Assembly: GCF_028898845.1 (NCBI RefSeq)
Contig: NZ_CP118574.1
Coordinates: forward strand, 4,747,001-4,811,000
Direction: 5' to 3'
DNA from: Streptomyces sp. WZ-12
GTDB lineage: Bacteria; Actinomycetota; Actinomycetes; Streptomycetales; Streptomycetaceae
DNA length: 64,000 nt
This document shows, piece after piece, positions 33,798 to 43,133 of the stretch (position 1 is the stretch's first letter; every line of letters starts with the position of its first letter). The notes under the pieces are model-generated. The model saw only the letters and a program-made list of their open reading frames with translations. It did no database searches and was not told where the DNA came from. Made by a program: the position numbers and the translations under genes.

Positions 33798-35585
33798 ATG
33801 GGCACGGCCGGGCAGCACCCCGCGGAACGCGGCGCACCGCTCGCCCTCTGCGTCATCGGCTGCGGCCCCCGCGGCGCCAGTCTCGTCGAGCGGATCCTCG
33901 CCAACGTCCCCGCGCTGTACGGCGATCGGCCGCTCGCGCTGCACCTCGTCGACCCCTACCCGCCCGGCGCCGGACGCACCTGGCACACCGACCAGCCCGG
34001 CCTGCTGTGGATGAACTCCGCCGCCGACCAGGTCACCGTCTACCCCGACGCGACCGTCGACTGCGCCGGCCCGCCGCGCCCCGGCCCCACCACCGCCGCC
34101 TGGCTCGACGGCCCGCTGCACGACGGCGCCTACGCCGCCCGCCGCGACCAGGGCCGCTATCTGCGCCGCTTCTTCGCCGAGGTGACCGCAGCGGCACCCG
34201 CCTCGGTCCGGCTGCATCTGCACCGGGCGCGCGCGGTCGACCTGCGGCGCACCGACGACGGCCGCCAGGAGGTGCTGCTCGACTCCGGCCGGCCCGTCCG
34301 CGCCGACCGGGTGGTGCTCGCCCAGGGGCACCCCGACGTCCTTCCCGAGCCCGCCCCGCCCGGCCTGCTGCGGATCGGCCCGGGACCGGCCGACCCGGCC
34401 GCCCTGGAGCGCATCCCGCCCGGCGCGCCGGTCCTCGCCCGCGGCCTCGGCCTGGTCTTCATCGACTGCCTGGCGCTGCTGACCGAGGGTCGCGGCGGCC
34501 GCTTCGTCCGCACGCCCGAGGGGCCGCTGCGCTACCTCCCCTCCGGCCGCGAGCCGCGCCTGTACGCGGGCTCCCGGCGCGGCGTCCCGCTCCCCCCGAA
34601 GCCGGCCCCGGACCCGGCCGGCCCGTCCGCCGCCGAGGAACCCGCGCGCTTCGCCACCGCCGCCGCCTGCCGGGCCGCGCTCGACCGTCCCGGCGCGGAC
34701 TTCGACCGCGACCTGTGGCCGCTGTTCCGGGCCGAGTTGGGCTGGTGGCACTACCGCGCCCTGTTCGCCGCCGCCCCCGAGCGCACCCGGATGACCTGGC
34801 CGGACTTCGACGCCCAGTACGCCGTGCTGGTCACCGACGCCGGCCGGCTCGCCAAACTGGCGGCCGCGGCGGTGCCCGACCCCGCCGACCGGCTCGACCT
34901 CGACCGGCTGGCCGCCCCGCTGGCCGGCCGCACCTTCGCCGACTCCCACGACCTCCAACGCCAGCTGCGCGCCCACCTGGTGACGACCCTGCGCCGCCGC
35001 ACCGGCCCGGCCGCCGGCACCGAACGCGCCCTGGTGGACGCCCTGCGCCGCACCGGCGAGATCGTCGAGGAGCTGTGGCGGGCCGGCGACCTGGCCGGCA
35101 CCGCGCTCGTCGACGCGCTGCGCCGCCTCGCGCTCGGCACCTTCCTCAGCTCCGGACCGCCGCCGTTGCGGGCCGCCCAACTGCTCGCGCTGGCCGAGGC
35201 GGGCATCGTCACGTTCACCGGACCCGACCTGCGGGTGACGGCCGACCGCGACGCCTTCCGGGCCACCAGCCCCGCCGTCCCCGGCACCGTCCACGAGGCG
35301 GCCGTCCTCCTGGACGCCCGGCTGGCGATGCCGGCCCCCGACCGCCTCGCCGACCCGCTGCTGCGCGCGCTGTGGCGGCGCGGCGAACTGGCCCCGACCC
35401 CCGGCGGCGAGGGCGCGGCGCTGCCCCGGCTGGACGGCCCCGCGCTGCACCCGGTCGACGCGGACGGGGCCGTCCACCGGGACCGCTTCGTGCTCGGCCC
35501 GGCGCAGTTCCCGCGGCCCGGCGCCAACGCCACGGCGCTGCGGCAGACCGACGCCCTCGCCCGCCGCCTGCTCACCGGCGGCTGA
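33798..35585 (+). CDS. FAD/NAD(P)-binding protein (NAD_binding_9-like)
   Basis: 595-residue protein. The Rossmann motif CVIGCGPRGASLVERIL at residues 15-31, HLVDPYPPGAGRTWHTDQPGLLWMNSAAD, and RVVLAQGHPDVLP match the FAD-NAD(P)-binding family PF13454, often found beside RiPP and NRPS genes. The reaction is unknown. It is not a HFCD-type LanD cysteine decarboxylase (no such fold or PASANT-like motif seen). ATG 33798 follows GGGGAGG. It lies downstream of the precursor terminator, so it is either read through or has its own promoter. Confidence 0.8.
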   Translation: MGTAGQHPAERGAPLALCVIGCGPRGASLVERILANVPALYGDRPLALHLVDPYPPGAGRTWHTDQPGLLWMNSAADQVTVYPDATVDCAGPPRPGPTTAAWLDGPLHDGAYAARRDQGRYLRRFFAEVTAAAPASVRLHLHRARAVDLRRTDDGRQEVLLDSGRPVRADRVVLAQGHPDVLPEPAPPGLLRIGPGPADPAALERIPPGAPVLARGLGLVFIDCLALLTEGRGGRFVRTPEGPLRYLPSGREPRLYAGSRRGVPLPPKPAPDPAGPSAAEEPARFATAAACRAALDRPGADFDRDLWPLFRAELGWWHYRALFAAAPERTRMTWPDFDAQYAVLVTDAGRLAKLAAAAVPDPADRLDLDRLAAPLAGRTFADSHDLQRQLRAHLVTTLRRRTGPAAGTERALVDALRRTGEIVEELWRAGDLAGTALVDALRRLALGTFLSSGPPPLRAAQLLALAEAGIVTFTGPDLRVTADRDAFRATSPAVPGTVHEAAVLLDARLAMPAPDRLADPLLRALWRRGELAPTPGGEGAALPRLDGPALHPVDADGAVHRDRFVLGPAQFPRPGANATALRQTDALARRLLTGG

Positions 35586-35615
35586 CGCGGCGCGGGCGCG
35601 GCCCGCCCGGTCCGC

Positions 35616-36374
<759 letters not shown>

Positions 36375-36438
36375 TGTCTGCTCCCCTTCTCGCTCGCTGC
36401 CCGGTGCGGGATCGGCCCGCGTCCGCGGGCCTTCCTCT

Positions 36439-37677
36439 TCAGGAGTTCCGGTCCAGCGGCAGCACCGCCCTCACCCGCCACCGTCCGGGGGCCGAGCGGT
36501 CGGGGCCCGCGTCGAACACCCCGCCCACCAGCGCCGCCCGCTCCGACATCCCGGCGAGGCCGGCGCCGGCCCCGGTGGTCGGCGGGTCTCCGGGCCGCTG
36601 CTGTCCCCGCCCGCCCGGGCGGGCCAACGGGCTGTCCACCCACAGGGTCAGCTCCTCGGGGCCGGCCTCGCAGCGGATCCGCACCCGCCCGGCCGCCGCG
36701 TGCTTGAGGCAGTTGGTCAACGCCTCCTGCACGATGCGGTACGCGGTCACCTCGATCACCGACGACACCTCGGGGAAGTGCTCGGGGAACTCCGTGACCA
36801 ACGTCAGCGCCGCCGCGTCGGCCGCCGGTCGGGCCTGCTCCACCAGCGTGGGCAGCGCGCCCAGTTGTGGCCGGTCCCAGTCGTCGTCGACCGCCCGATC
36901 GGAGCGCAACAGCACCACCATGCGGCGCATTTCGGCCAGTCCCTGCACGCTGTTCTCGCGGATCACCGCCAGCGCCCGCAGCACCGGGTCGTCGGCGTCC
37001 GGCGCCGCCCCGTCGGCGCCCTTGGCCTCCTGGAGCGAGAGCACCGCGCTGGAGTGGATGGCGATCGCGCTCAGGTGGTTGGCCACCAGGTCGTGCAACT
37101 CCCGGGCCATCCGGGTGCGTTCGGTCTGGAGCACGGTCTTGCGGTCCAGTTCGGCGAGCCGGTTGATCTGCGCCGCCCGTTGCCGTTCGGCGTCCGCCTG
37201 TTCCTTGTGGTTCCGTATCAACACCCCGGTCCATACGGGCGAGATGAGCAGCAGCGCCACGATGAGCCCGGTGGTCACCCCCTCCGACCGGTCGCCGATG
37301 AGGAGGAAGACCACGGTGGCCGCCATGGTCGCCGCGACGGTCCCGAACTGCAGCGCCCGGCACAGCCACGGCGCCCCGTACAGCGCCGCCGCGTACAGGA
37401 GGTCCGTGTAGATCAGCACCGGCCCCAACCCGCCGCTGACGGCCGCCTCCAGGGTGACGGTGACCGTGCCGACGAGCACCGCCCGGCCCGGCGCGACGCT
37501 GCGGAAGGCGGTCGAGCCGCACAACACCGCCACCGGCAGCACCGCCTGCCACACGGGGACCTGCCCGCCCATCACCCGGGCCCCGCCGACCACGTAGAGG
37601 ATCAGACAGCCGGCGAAGAACCCCACGGCCAGCCGGAGATCGCGCAGCGGTATCGGCGTACGGGGTGGCCGGGGCAT
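36439..37677 (-). CDS. NarL-type sensor histidine kinase
   Basis: 412-residue HPK7-type kinase. About five TM helices occupy residues 12-160 (e.g. LAVGFFAGCLILYVVGGARV, AATMAATVVFLLIGDRS, GLIVALLLISPVWTGVLI); then the HisKA_3 domain with the phosphorylated His in TRMARELHDLVANHLSAI, and the HATPase with YRIVQEALTNCLKHA and GAGLAGMSERAALVGG. The short loops suggest intramembrane or cell-envelope sensing. ATG 37677 lacks a visible ribosome site; GTG 37698 in frame is an alternative. It is divergent from the second PPTase-like gene. Confidence 0.92.
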   Translation of the reverse strand: MPRPPRTPIPLRDLRLAVGFFAGCLILYVVGGARVMGGQVPVWQAVLPVAVLCGSTAFRSVAPGRAVLVGTVTVTLEAAVSGGLGPVLIYTDLLYAAALYGAPWLCRALQFGTVAATMAATVVFLLIGDRSEGVTTGLIVALLLISPVWTGVLIRNHKEQADAERQRAAQINRLAELDRKTVLQTERTRMARELHDLVANHLSAIAIHSSAVLSLQEAKGADGAAPDADDPVLRALAVIRENSVQGLAEMRRMVVLLRSDRAVDDDWDRPQLGALPTLVEQARPAADAAALTLVTEFPEHFPEVSSVIEVTAYRIVQEALTNCLKHAAAGRVRIRCEAGPEELTLWVDSPLARPGGRGQQRPGDPPTTGAGAGLAGMSERAALVGGVFDAGPDRSAPGRWRVRAVLPLDRNS

Positions 37678-37767
37678 TGCGAATTGGCGTAACCACACAC
37701 CAGGACAGTACGTCCGCCGGATGCGCGGACGCCTTGCCCTGACTGCCGAATTGGATCGCCGTTCCGT

Positions 37768-37861
37768 ACATCGAAGTATGTAGCCGGACATCGGCAGGAG
37801 GGATGACTCCAAGGTTACGGAGGACATGCAAACCTTGGCCTGACTGTATCGATCGATGTAG
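37768..37861. promoter_or_regulatory. Paired 15-base direct repeats in the kinase/PPTase divergent region
   Basis: CATCGAAGTATGTAG (37768-37782) and TATCGATCGATGTAG (37847-37861) match at 11 or 12 of 15 positions, 79 bases apart. Between them CCAAGGTT and AACCTTGG form an eight-base inverted repeat (37809-37838). Likely binding sites for the adjacent response regulator. Confidence 0.45.
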
Positions 37862-37955
37862 GCGAAAAAGGGGGAGGCCAAAGTCGCCACCGATTGCCGG
37901 CCGTCGCCTTCCGGAACGGCCGAGCCGCCGCTCAACTGTGGAGGACGGAAAGTAC

Positions 37956-38672
37956 GTGGAAACGAACGCCGCTCTTCTCGATCTCGCCCCGGAACTCGCC
38001 GACCACGGTCTCCCCGGCCAGGACGGCACCGACCAGGTGCCCGTCTTCGTGGTTCCCGTGGGCCCCGGCCCCGAAGGATCCGCCCCACCCACCGGCTCCG
38101 GGAGCGAGCTCACCGCCGAGAGCTGTCCGGGCCTCAACGGCCATACCAGAGCCACCCTCGACGCCGCCTCGCGCGGCTGGCTGCTCGCCCGACTCCCGTC
38201 CCGGGTGCGCACCGCGATGACCGCCGCCGCCCACTGGGAACTGTACGGAACGCACGGCCTCCTGGTCGTGGCCTGCGGCGACGGCGCCCGCCAGATGGGC
38301 TTCTCGGTCGAGTCCGTGCGCCACGTACGCCGGGAGTCCTCCCCGCTGCACACCCCCTACGAGATCCTCACCCCGCACGAGTCCCGCACCGCCGCCGCCC
38401 GCCCGGCCGCCGAACGCGAACGCCTCATCACCCGATACTGGGTCCGCAAGGACGCCGCCCTCCAGGCCGTCGGCAGCGGCCTCTCCCTCGCCCCGGAGCG
38501 GATCGAGGCCGGCTTCCCCTCCGACACCGGCACGGTCGCCGTCCCCGGCCCCTGCGGCACCGAAATCCCGGTCCGCGTACGGAACTTCCGCTTCTCGGCC
38601 GCTTACGAGTTCGCGGTCGCCACCCCCGAACCGCCCTGCGTCATCCCGTCCTTCGCCTATTCCTTCCGCTGA
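37956..38672 (+). CDS. Second 4'-phosphopantetheinyl transferase-like protein
   Basis: 238-residue Sfp-type PPTase-like protein. The W-V-R-K-D-A motif (TRYWVRKDAALQAVGSGL, W162 to A167) is present. The GVDVE position reads GFSVESV: the Asp is replaced by Ser, while the Glu is kept. The GTG at 37956 follows GGAGG; the longer frame upstream is not homologous. Together with the gene at 19023 it may serve the cluster ACP. It is the last gene before a strong terminator and thus the probable right edge of the biosynthetic cluster. Confidence 0.72.
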   Translation: METNAALLDLAPELADHGLPGQDGTDQVPVFVVPVGPGPEGSAPPTGSGSELTAESCPGLNGHTRATLDAASRGWLLARLPSRVRTAMTAAAHWELYGTHGLLVVACGDGARQMGFSVESVRHVRRESSPLHTPYEILTPHESRTAAARPAAERERLITRYWVRKDAALQAVGSGLSLAPERIEAGFPSDTGTVAVPGPCGTEIPVRVRNFRFSAAYEFAVATPEPPCVIPSFAYSFR

Positions 38673-38691
38673 CCCCGCGGCGCCGGCCGCC

Positions 38692-38727
38692 TTCCTTTTT
38701 CCGCCGCCTCCCCGGCGGAAAAAGGAA
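38692..38727 (+). terminator. Hairpin terminator after the PPTase-like gene
   Basis: 15-bp perfect stem TTCCTTTTTCCGCCG / CGGCGGAAAAAGGAA with a six-base loop. It marks the probable cluster boundary. Confidence 0.88.
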
Positions 38728-38916
38728 TCCCGCCGCGCGCCGCGACAGTTCATTTGCGCCACCCGGCAATCGTCCGGCAGGGGCCCGCCCGGGTGAAAAA
38801 CAATCCCCTCGGCCCGCCCGGAACTTCCGTGGGACCTCTTGACGGGTTACCTGTTGCGTGCTTCGAGTCGTGGCGAGCACGACGCCGCGACGCCGCTTGC
38901 GCAGGAGGAAGTACCC

Positions 38917-39468
38917 ATGCCGTCGCCGCTCGCCGGACGCACCGCCGGACCGATCCCGTCCGCCCTGCTCGCCCTGGCCTCCCTCCTGGCGCTGATGGGC
39001 GTCGCCGGCCCCGCGGCCGCCGATCCACCGCCAACGGGCACCGACTGGGACCAGATCGCCGCCTGCGAGAGCAGCGGCGACTGGCACTCCAACACAGGCA
39101 ACGGCTACCACGGCGGCCTCCAGATCTCCCCGTCCACCTGGCGCGCCTACGGCGGCCACCGCTACGCCCCGCGCGCCGACCTCGCCACCCGCGACGAGCA
39201 GATCGCCATCGGCGAGCGCATCGCCCAGGACCTCGGCCTGTCCCCGTGGCCCAACTGCGGTCAACACGGCCGCCGTTCGGCCAGCGGCGCCCCCGGCCCC
39301 CTCCGCACCGCCACCTACACCGTCCACGCCGGTGACTGCCTCTCCGCGATCGCCCACCGCACCCACGTCCCCGGCGGCCCCTCCGCCCTCTACACCCTCA
39401 ACAAGGACCGCCTCACCCAGGGCGCCAACCGCATTCACCCGGGACAACAACTGCGCTTGCGGGGCTGA
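38917..39468 (+). CDS. Resuscitation-promoting factor-like muralytic protein with LysM domain
   Basis: Secreted 183-residue cell-wall hydrolase. A Sec signal peptide (residues 1-36, ending GPAAADP) precedes the Rpf lysozyme-like domain, TDWDQIAACESSGDWHSNTG with the catalytic Glu in ACESSGDW and GGLQISPSTWRAYGG, then a LysM peptidoglycan-binding domain (TYTVHAGDCLSAIAHRTHV to NRIHPGQQLRLRG). In Streptomyces these act in spore germination and growth restart. ATG 38917 follows AGGAGGAA. TTGACG at 38838 is a candidate -35. Confidence 0.93.
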   Translation: MPSPLAGRTAGPIPSALLALASLLALMGVAGPAAADPPPTGTDWDQIAACESSGDWHSNTGNGYHGGLQISPSTWRAYGGHRYAPRADLATRDEQIAIGERIAQDLGLSPWPNCGQHGRRSASGAPGPLRTATYTVHAGDCLSAIAHRTHVPGGPSALYTLNKDRLTQGANRIHPGQQLRLRG

Positions 39469-39634
39469 GCGGAAGGCGCGGCCGTCATGGCTGAATCCGG
39501 TGGGCGGCCGGGGTGAACGCGGGCGGGTGGCGGCACTTCGGGCTTGGTCGGTCTGCTCGGTGCCGGTAGCAAGACCGCGGGTTTTCCAAGGGTCTTCCAA
39601 GGGGCTTTCCCCTCATGAGGGACAGGAACGCGAA

Positions 39635-40012
39635 GTGAAGAAGACGAGTGGTGAGCAACTGGCGTTCGCCGGGTTTTTCGGGGTGTTGTTGGTGGAGGGC
39701 GGGGCGGGGCGACGCCGGCGACGGCGCGGGGAGGCTGGGGGGGACGGGCCGTTCGACGCGGACGGTGACACCCTCGTGAAGTTCTCGTCCGGCTTCGCGT
39801 GCGAGGGCCGGGCCCGTTACTGCGTCAACGGCGCCATCAACAGCGGTAACACCAAGGACGCGGGGAACGTCCGGACGAACGGGAATCCCAGTAACAGCGG
39901 AAGCCCCGTGAACAACAGCGGGTCCAACAACAGCGGCAACACCGGCACGGGCGCCGCGGCGGCCAGCGCCAACCACATGCAGCGCTTCGGCCCGCTCAGG
40001 GCCGGAACGTGA
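39635..40012 (+). CDS. Asn/Ser/Gly-rich hypothetical protein (plus-strand partner)
   Basis: 125-residue frame from GTG 39635 (weak site GGACAGGA). The N-terminus KKTSGEQLAFAGFFGVLLVEGGA looks like a poor or decayed signal peptide and runs into an Arg-rich patch. The C-terminal half (CVNGAINSGNTKD onward) is Asn/Ser-rich and resembles CVNGPVHSGNSKN in the convergent gene. Both genes may derive from an inverted duplication, or this copy may be a remnant. No function known. Confidence 0.4.
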   Translation: MKKTSGEQLAFAGFFGVLLVEGGAGRRRRRRGEAGGDGPFDADGDTLVKFSSGFACEGRARYCVNGAINSGNTKDAGNVRTNGNPSNSGSPVNNSGSNNSGNTGTGAAAASANHMQRFGPLRAGT

Positions 40013-40364
40013 GGATCTTGGCGATGTTGTTGCTGCTGCCCCGCTGCGCACCGTAGACCGTGTTGAGGCTGTTGGTGGAGCCGCTGGCCGTCTCGATGTT
40101 CCCGCTGTCGACGGGGTTTCCGTGGTTGAGGAAGTTGTTGCTGTTCTTGCTGTTCTTGCTGTTTCCGCTGTGCACCGGCCCGTTGACGCAGGGGTGTGGT
40201 GAACGGTTCACCGGTGACCTGTAGGTGAAGTCGGCGAGACGGTTGTTGCACATCACGCCGGAAACCATGCCGGTGACGGTGCCGAGATCGGCACCCGCCA
40301 CCGCGGAGAGCAGCGAACCGTCCGGAGCGGGCTGCGCCCGTGCGCTTCCGGTGCCGAACACCAC
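39996..40364 (-). CDS. Asn/Ser-rich small secreted-type protein (minus-strand partner)
   Basis: 122 residues from GTG 40364. The N-terminus VFGTGSARAQPAPDG looks like the end of a signal peptide whose start may lie further upstream in frame (AEACGLVVFGTGSARAQ). The mature part has two Cys (VMCNNRLADF and PHPCVNGPV) and a long Asn/Ser-rich tail. It overlaps the plus-strand paralogue by 17 bases at their 3' ends and follows the cupin gene by 40 bases. Secreted, spore-surface or matrix-type proteins have such composition; no family assigned. Confidence 0.45.
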   Translation of the reverse strand: MVFGTGSARAQPAPDGSLLSAVAGADLGTVTGMVSGVMCNNRLADFTYRSPVNRSPHPCVNGPVHSGNSKNSKNSNNFLNHGNPVDSGNIETASGSTNSLNTVYGAQRGSSNNIAKILTFRP

Positions 40365-40404
40365 CAGCCCGCATGCCTCGGCGACCGTGCCCGCCTGTGC
40401 GCGG

Positions 40405-40806
40405 CTACCCCAGGGGGTGGCCGGTGGTGGCGTCCACGTGGTCGGGGACCTCCTCGTGCCGGTCGCCGACGGTCGAGGTGCCGGTGGGCTCGAAGAGCAA
40501 CAGATGGGCGCCGGCGGGGGAATGGGGCCGGTGCTCGATGCCCCGGGGGACGGTGAAGACGGCGCCCTTGGGGAGCCGGACGGTCCGCTCCCCGGCCTCC
40601 TCCCGCAACGAGAGGAACAACTCCCCCTCCAGCACCAGGAAGAACTCGTCGGTGTCGTCGTGCGCGTGCCACAGGTGCGCGCCGGCGACCTTGGCGACCC
40701 GGACGTCGTAGTCGTTGACCCGGGTGACGATCCGGGGGCTCCACAGCGCGTCGAAGGAGGCCAGCGCCGCCGCGAGATCCTGCGGTTGGTCGGGGTGTGT
40801 GCTCAT
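40405..40806 (-). CDS. Cupin domain protein
   Basis: 133-residue single-domain cupin. Metal-binding motif 1 is HLWHAHDDTDEFFLVLEGEL (two His plus Glu), and motif 2 is VPRGIEHRPHSPAGAHLLLFEP. ATG 40806 is 51 bases from the divergent GlxA-type regulator. Small cupins of this type are often isomerases or dioxygenases of unknown substrate; the regulator may control it. Confidence 0.87.
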   Translation of the reverse strand: MSTHPDQPQDLAAALASFDALWSPRIVTRVNDYDVRVAKVAGAHLWHAHDDTDEFFLVLEGELFLSLREEAGERTVRLPKGAVFTVPRGIEHRPHSPAGAHLLLFEPTGTSTVGDRHEEVPDHVDATTGHPLG

Positions 40807-40857
40807 GGGGCGATCTTGTCCCGCCGGGCCGGCCGCCACGAGTGCTAGGAATCGCAC

Positions 40858-41901
40858 ATGCCGCAACGATCCTCGCAACCCCGCCACGCCCCGTCCCGTC
40901 CGTCCCGTCCGCATCGCGTCGTCGCCCTCGTTGACGAGAACACCAATCCCTTCGAAGTCGGCTGCGCCATCGAGGTGTTCGGCCTCCCGCGCCCCGAAAT
41001 AGGGCGCCAGCTCTACGACTTCGCGCTCTGCGCGCCCTCCCCGCGGACCGTGATGCGGGACGGCGTCTTCACCCTTGCCGGGGTCGCCGGGCTGGACGCG
41101 GCCGACGACGCGGACACCGTGATCGTCCCGCAGCGCCCCGACGTCGAGGTGCCCCGCCGCCCCGCGCTGCTCGACGCCGTCCGCCGGGCCCACGCCCGCG
41201 GCGCCCGGCTGCTCAGCTTCTGCACCGGCGCCTTCACCCTCGCCGAGGCGGGCGTCCTCGACGGCCGGCGGGCCGCCACCCACTGGCAGTGGGCCCACGC
41301 CTTCCGGGCCCGCTTCCCCGCCGTCCGCCTGGAGACCGACGTGCTGTTCGTCGACGACGGCGACATCCTCACCGCGGCGGGCAGCGCGGCCGCGCTCGAC
41401 CTGGGACTGCACGTGGTCCGCCGCGACCACGGCGCGGAGATCGCCAATACGGTCAGCCGCCGACTGGTCTTCGCCGCCCATCGGGACGGCGGCCAGCGGC
41501 AGTTCGTGGAGCGCCCGGTGCCCCGGGTCCCCGACGCGTCGCTCGCCCCGCTCCTGGCCTGGGCCCAACAACGCCTCGATGCCCCGCTGTCGGTGGCCGA
41601 CCTGGCCGCCCGCGCCGCGGTCAGCCCGGCCACCCTGCACCGCCGCTTCCGCGCCCAGCTCGGCACCACCCCGCTGGCCTGGCTCACCGCCGAACGGACC
41701 GCCCTGGCCTGCCGGTTGATCGAGCGCGGCGAGACCCGCCTCGACGTGGTCGCCCACCGCAGCGGCCTGGGCACAGCGGCCCATCTGCGGGCCCTGATGC
41801 GCCGGGAGACCGGGCTGACCCCGTCCGCCTACCGCCGCCGCTTCGGACCGGAGAGTGCGGAAGACCGCACCGTTTCACGTGAAACACGCCGTTTCCCGTG
41901 A
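40858..41901 (+). CDS. GlxA-family AraC-type transcriptional regulator
   Basis: 347-residue regulator with an N-terminal DJ-1/PfpI-like domain (ALVDENTNPFEVGCAIEVFG, and the nucleophile-elbow region LLSFCTGAFTLAEAG) and a C-terminal AraC helix-turn-helix pair (SVADLAARAAVSPATLHRRFRAQL, RLDVVAHRSGLGTAAHLRAL). The last residues, TVSRETRRFP, are encoded by a perfect parS site followed by a one-mismatch copy that supplies the TGA stop. It is divergent from the cupin gene. Confidence 0.9.
   Translation: MPQRSSQPRHAPSRPSRPHRVVALVDENTNPFEVGCAIEVFGLPRPEIGRQLYDFALCAPSPRTVMRDGVFTLAGVAGLDAADDADTVIVPQRPDVEVPRRPALLDAVRRAHARGARLLSFCTGAFTLAEAGVLDGRRAATHWQWAHAFRARFPAVRLETDVLFVDDGDILTAAGSAAALDLGLHVVRRDHGAEIANTVSRRLVFAAHRDGGQRQFVERPVPRVPDASLAPLLAWAQQRLDAPLSVADLAARAAVSPATLHRRFRAQLGTTPLAWLTAERTALACRLIERGETRLDVVAHRSGLGTAAHLRALMRRETGLTPSAYRRRFGPESAEDRTVSRETRRFP
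41872..41885. other. parS: parS centromere site
   Basis: Perfect GTTTCACGTGAAAC in the 3' end of the GlxA-type gene, reading VSRET there as in cobG. A GTTTCCCGTGAAAC copy with one mismatch lies at 41891-41904, and the gene's stop codon is inside it. Confidence 0.93.
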
Positions 41902-41904
41902 AAC
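41891..41904. other. Degenerate parS-like site
   Basis: GTTTCCCGTGAAAC, one base from the consensus, 19 bases after the perfect site. Confidence 0.55.
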
Positions 41905-41975
41905 ACCGCCCGGACGGTCGTACGACGGGCCCGCCGCCCGGCCCCTAACCTGGAAGCGGAAGCCGGTGAACGTCG

Positions 41976-43091
41976 ATGACCGCTGATCCCGTCACGCTCG
42001 CACTCTGCGGCGATGTGATGCTCGGCCGCGGGGTCGACCAGATCCTGCCCTTCCCCGGCGACCCCGAGCTGCGCGAGGCGTATGTCGAGGACGCCCGGGT
42101 CTACGCCGGACTGGCCGAGGCGGCGGGCGGCCTGATCCCCCGCCCCGTCGGCTTCCGCTACCCCTGGGGCGAGGCGCTGTCCGTGCTCGACGCCGCCGCG
42201 CCCGCCGCCCGGGTGCTCAACCTGGAGACCGCGGTCACCCGGTACGGCACCTTCGCCCCCGGCCGGGAGATCCACTACCGGATGCACCCGGCGAACCTGC
42301 CCTGTCTGGCCGCCGCCCGTCCCGACGTCTGCGTGCTGTCCAACAACCACGTCCTGGACTTCGGCCGCGAGGGGCTGGCCGAGACCCTGCGCAGCCTGGC
42401 CGCGGTCGGCCTGCGCACGGCGGGCGCCGGTGCCGACGGTGCGGCGGCCCGCAGCCCCGCGGTCGTCCCGCTGCCCGACGGCCGCCGCCTTCTCGTCCTC
42501 GGCCTGGGCATGCCGTCCAGCGGCGTCCCCCGCACCTGGGCCGCGACCGCCGGGCACGGCGGCGTCCACTGGGCGGCCGGCCCCTCGCCCGCCACCGCCA
42601 CCGAGGCCGCCGCCCTGCTCCGCGCCCACAAGCGCCCCGGCGATCTGGCGATGGTCTCGGTGCACTGGGGCTCCAACTGGGGCTACGCCGTCCCCCGTGC
42701 CCAGACCGCCTGCGCACGCGCCCTGGTCGACGCCGGCGTGGACCTCGTCCACGGCCACTCCTCGCACCACCCGCGCCCCCTGGAGCTCTACGCCGGCAAG
42801 CTCATCCTCCACGGGTGCGGGGACTTCATCGACGACTACGAGGGCATCACCGGCTACGAGCGCTACCGCGACGACCTGCGCCCGCTCTACCTCGCCGCGC
42901 TGGAGCCGGACACCGGCCGCCTCGTGGAGCTGCGGATCGTCCCCTTCCGGACCCGTCGGATGCGGCTGTGCCATGTCGGTGCCGAGGACGCCCGCTGGCT
43001 CGCCGCCCTCTTCGACCGGCTCGCCCGCGGCTTCGCCCCCGGCGCCCTCGCCCTCGACCCGGCACCGGCCCTGAGCCTCCGGCCGGCCTGA
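41976..43091 (+). CDS. CapA-family metallophosphatase-like protein
   Basis: 371-residue protein of the poly-gamma-glutamate-synthesis CapA/PgsA fold. It has LALCGDVMLGRGVDQI at the start, NLETAVTRYG, CVLSNNHVLDFGREGL, MVSVHWGSNWGY and HGHSSHHPRPLELYAGKLI, the metal-binding Asp/Asn/His motifs of calcineurin-like phosphatases. No signal peptide is evident. Streptomycetes carry such genes without making poly-glutamate, so the role is uncertain. ATG 41976 follows GGAAGCCGGTG-like sequence. Confidence 0.88.
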   Translation: MTADPVTLALCGDVMLGRGVDQILPFPGDPELREAYVEDARVYAGLAEAAGGLIPRPVGFRYPWGEALSVLDAAAPAARVLNLETAVTRYGTFAPGREIHYRMHPANLPCLAAARPDVCVLSNNHVLDFGREGLAETLRSLAAVGLRTAGAGADGAAARSPAVVPLPDGRRLLVLGLGMPSSGVPRTWAATAGHGGVHWAAGPSPATATEAAALLRAHKRPGDLAMVSVHWGSNWGYAVPRAQTACARALVDAGVDLVHGHSSHHPRPLELYAGKLILHGCGDFIDDYEGITGYERYRDDLRPLYLAALEPDTGRLVELRIVPFRTRRMRLCHVGAEDARWLAALFDRLARGFAPGALALDPAPALSLRPA

Positions 43092-43092
43092 A

Positions 43093-43126
43093 CCGGCCGG
43101 CCCACCGGGCCCGTTGGGCCGGCCAC
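43093..43126. terminator. Bidirectional hairpin terminator
   Basis: 10-bp stem GGCCGGCCCA / TGGGCCGGCC with a ten-base loop, between convergent capA-like and lyase genes. Confidence 0.8.
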
Positions 43127-43133
43127 CGCTCGC

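Noticed and set aside
33798-35585. Considered as a LanD cysteine decarboxylase
   Set aside because: Length (595 aa) and a GxGxxG Rossmann FAD/NAD fold do not match the HFCD family of about 180-200 aa.
38728-38916. Possible ydaO/c-di-AMP riboswitch before the Rpf-like gene
   Set aside because: Such riboswitches are known before Streptomyces rpf genes, but the conserved core was not found here.
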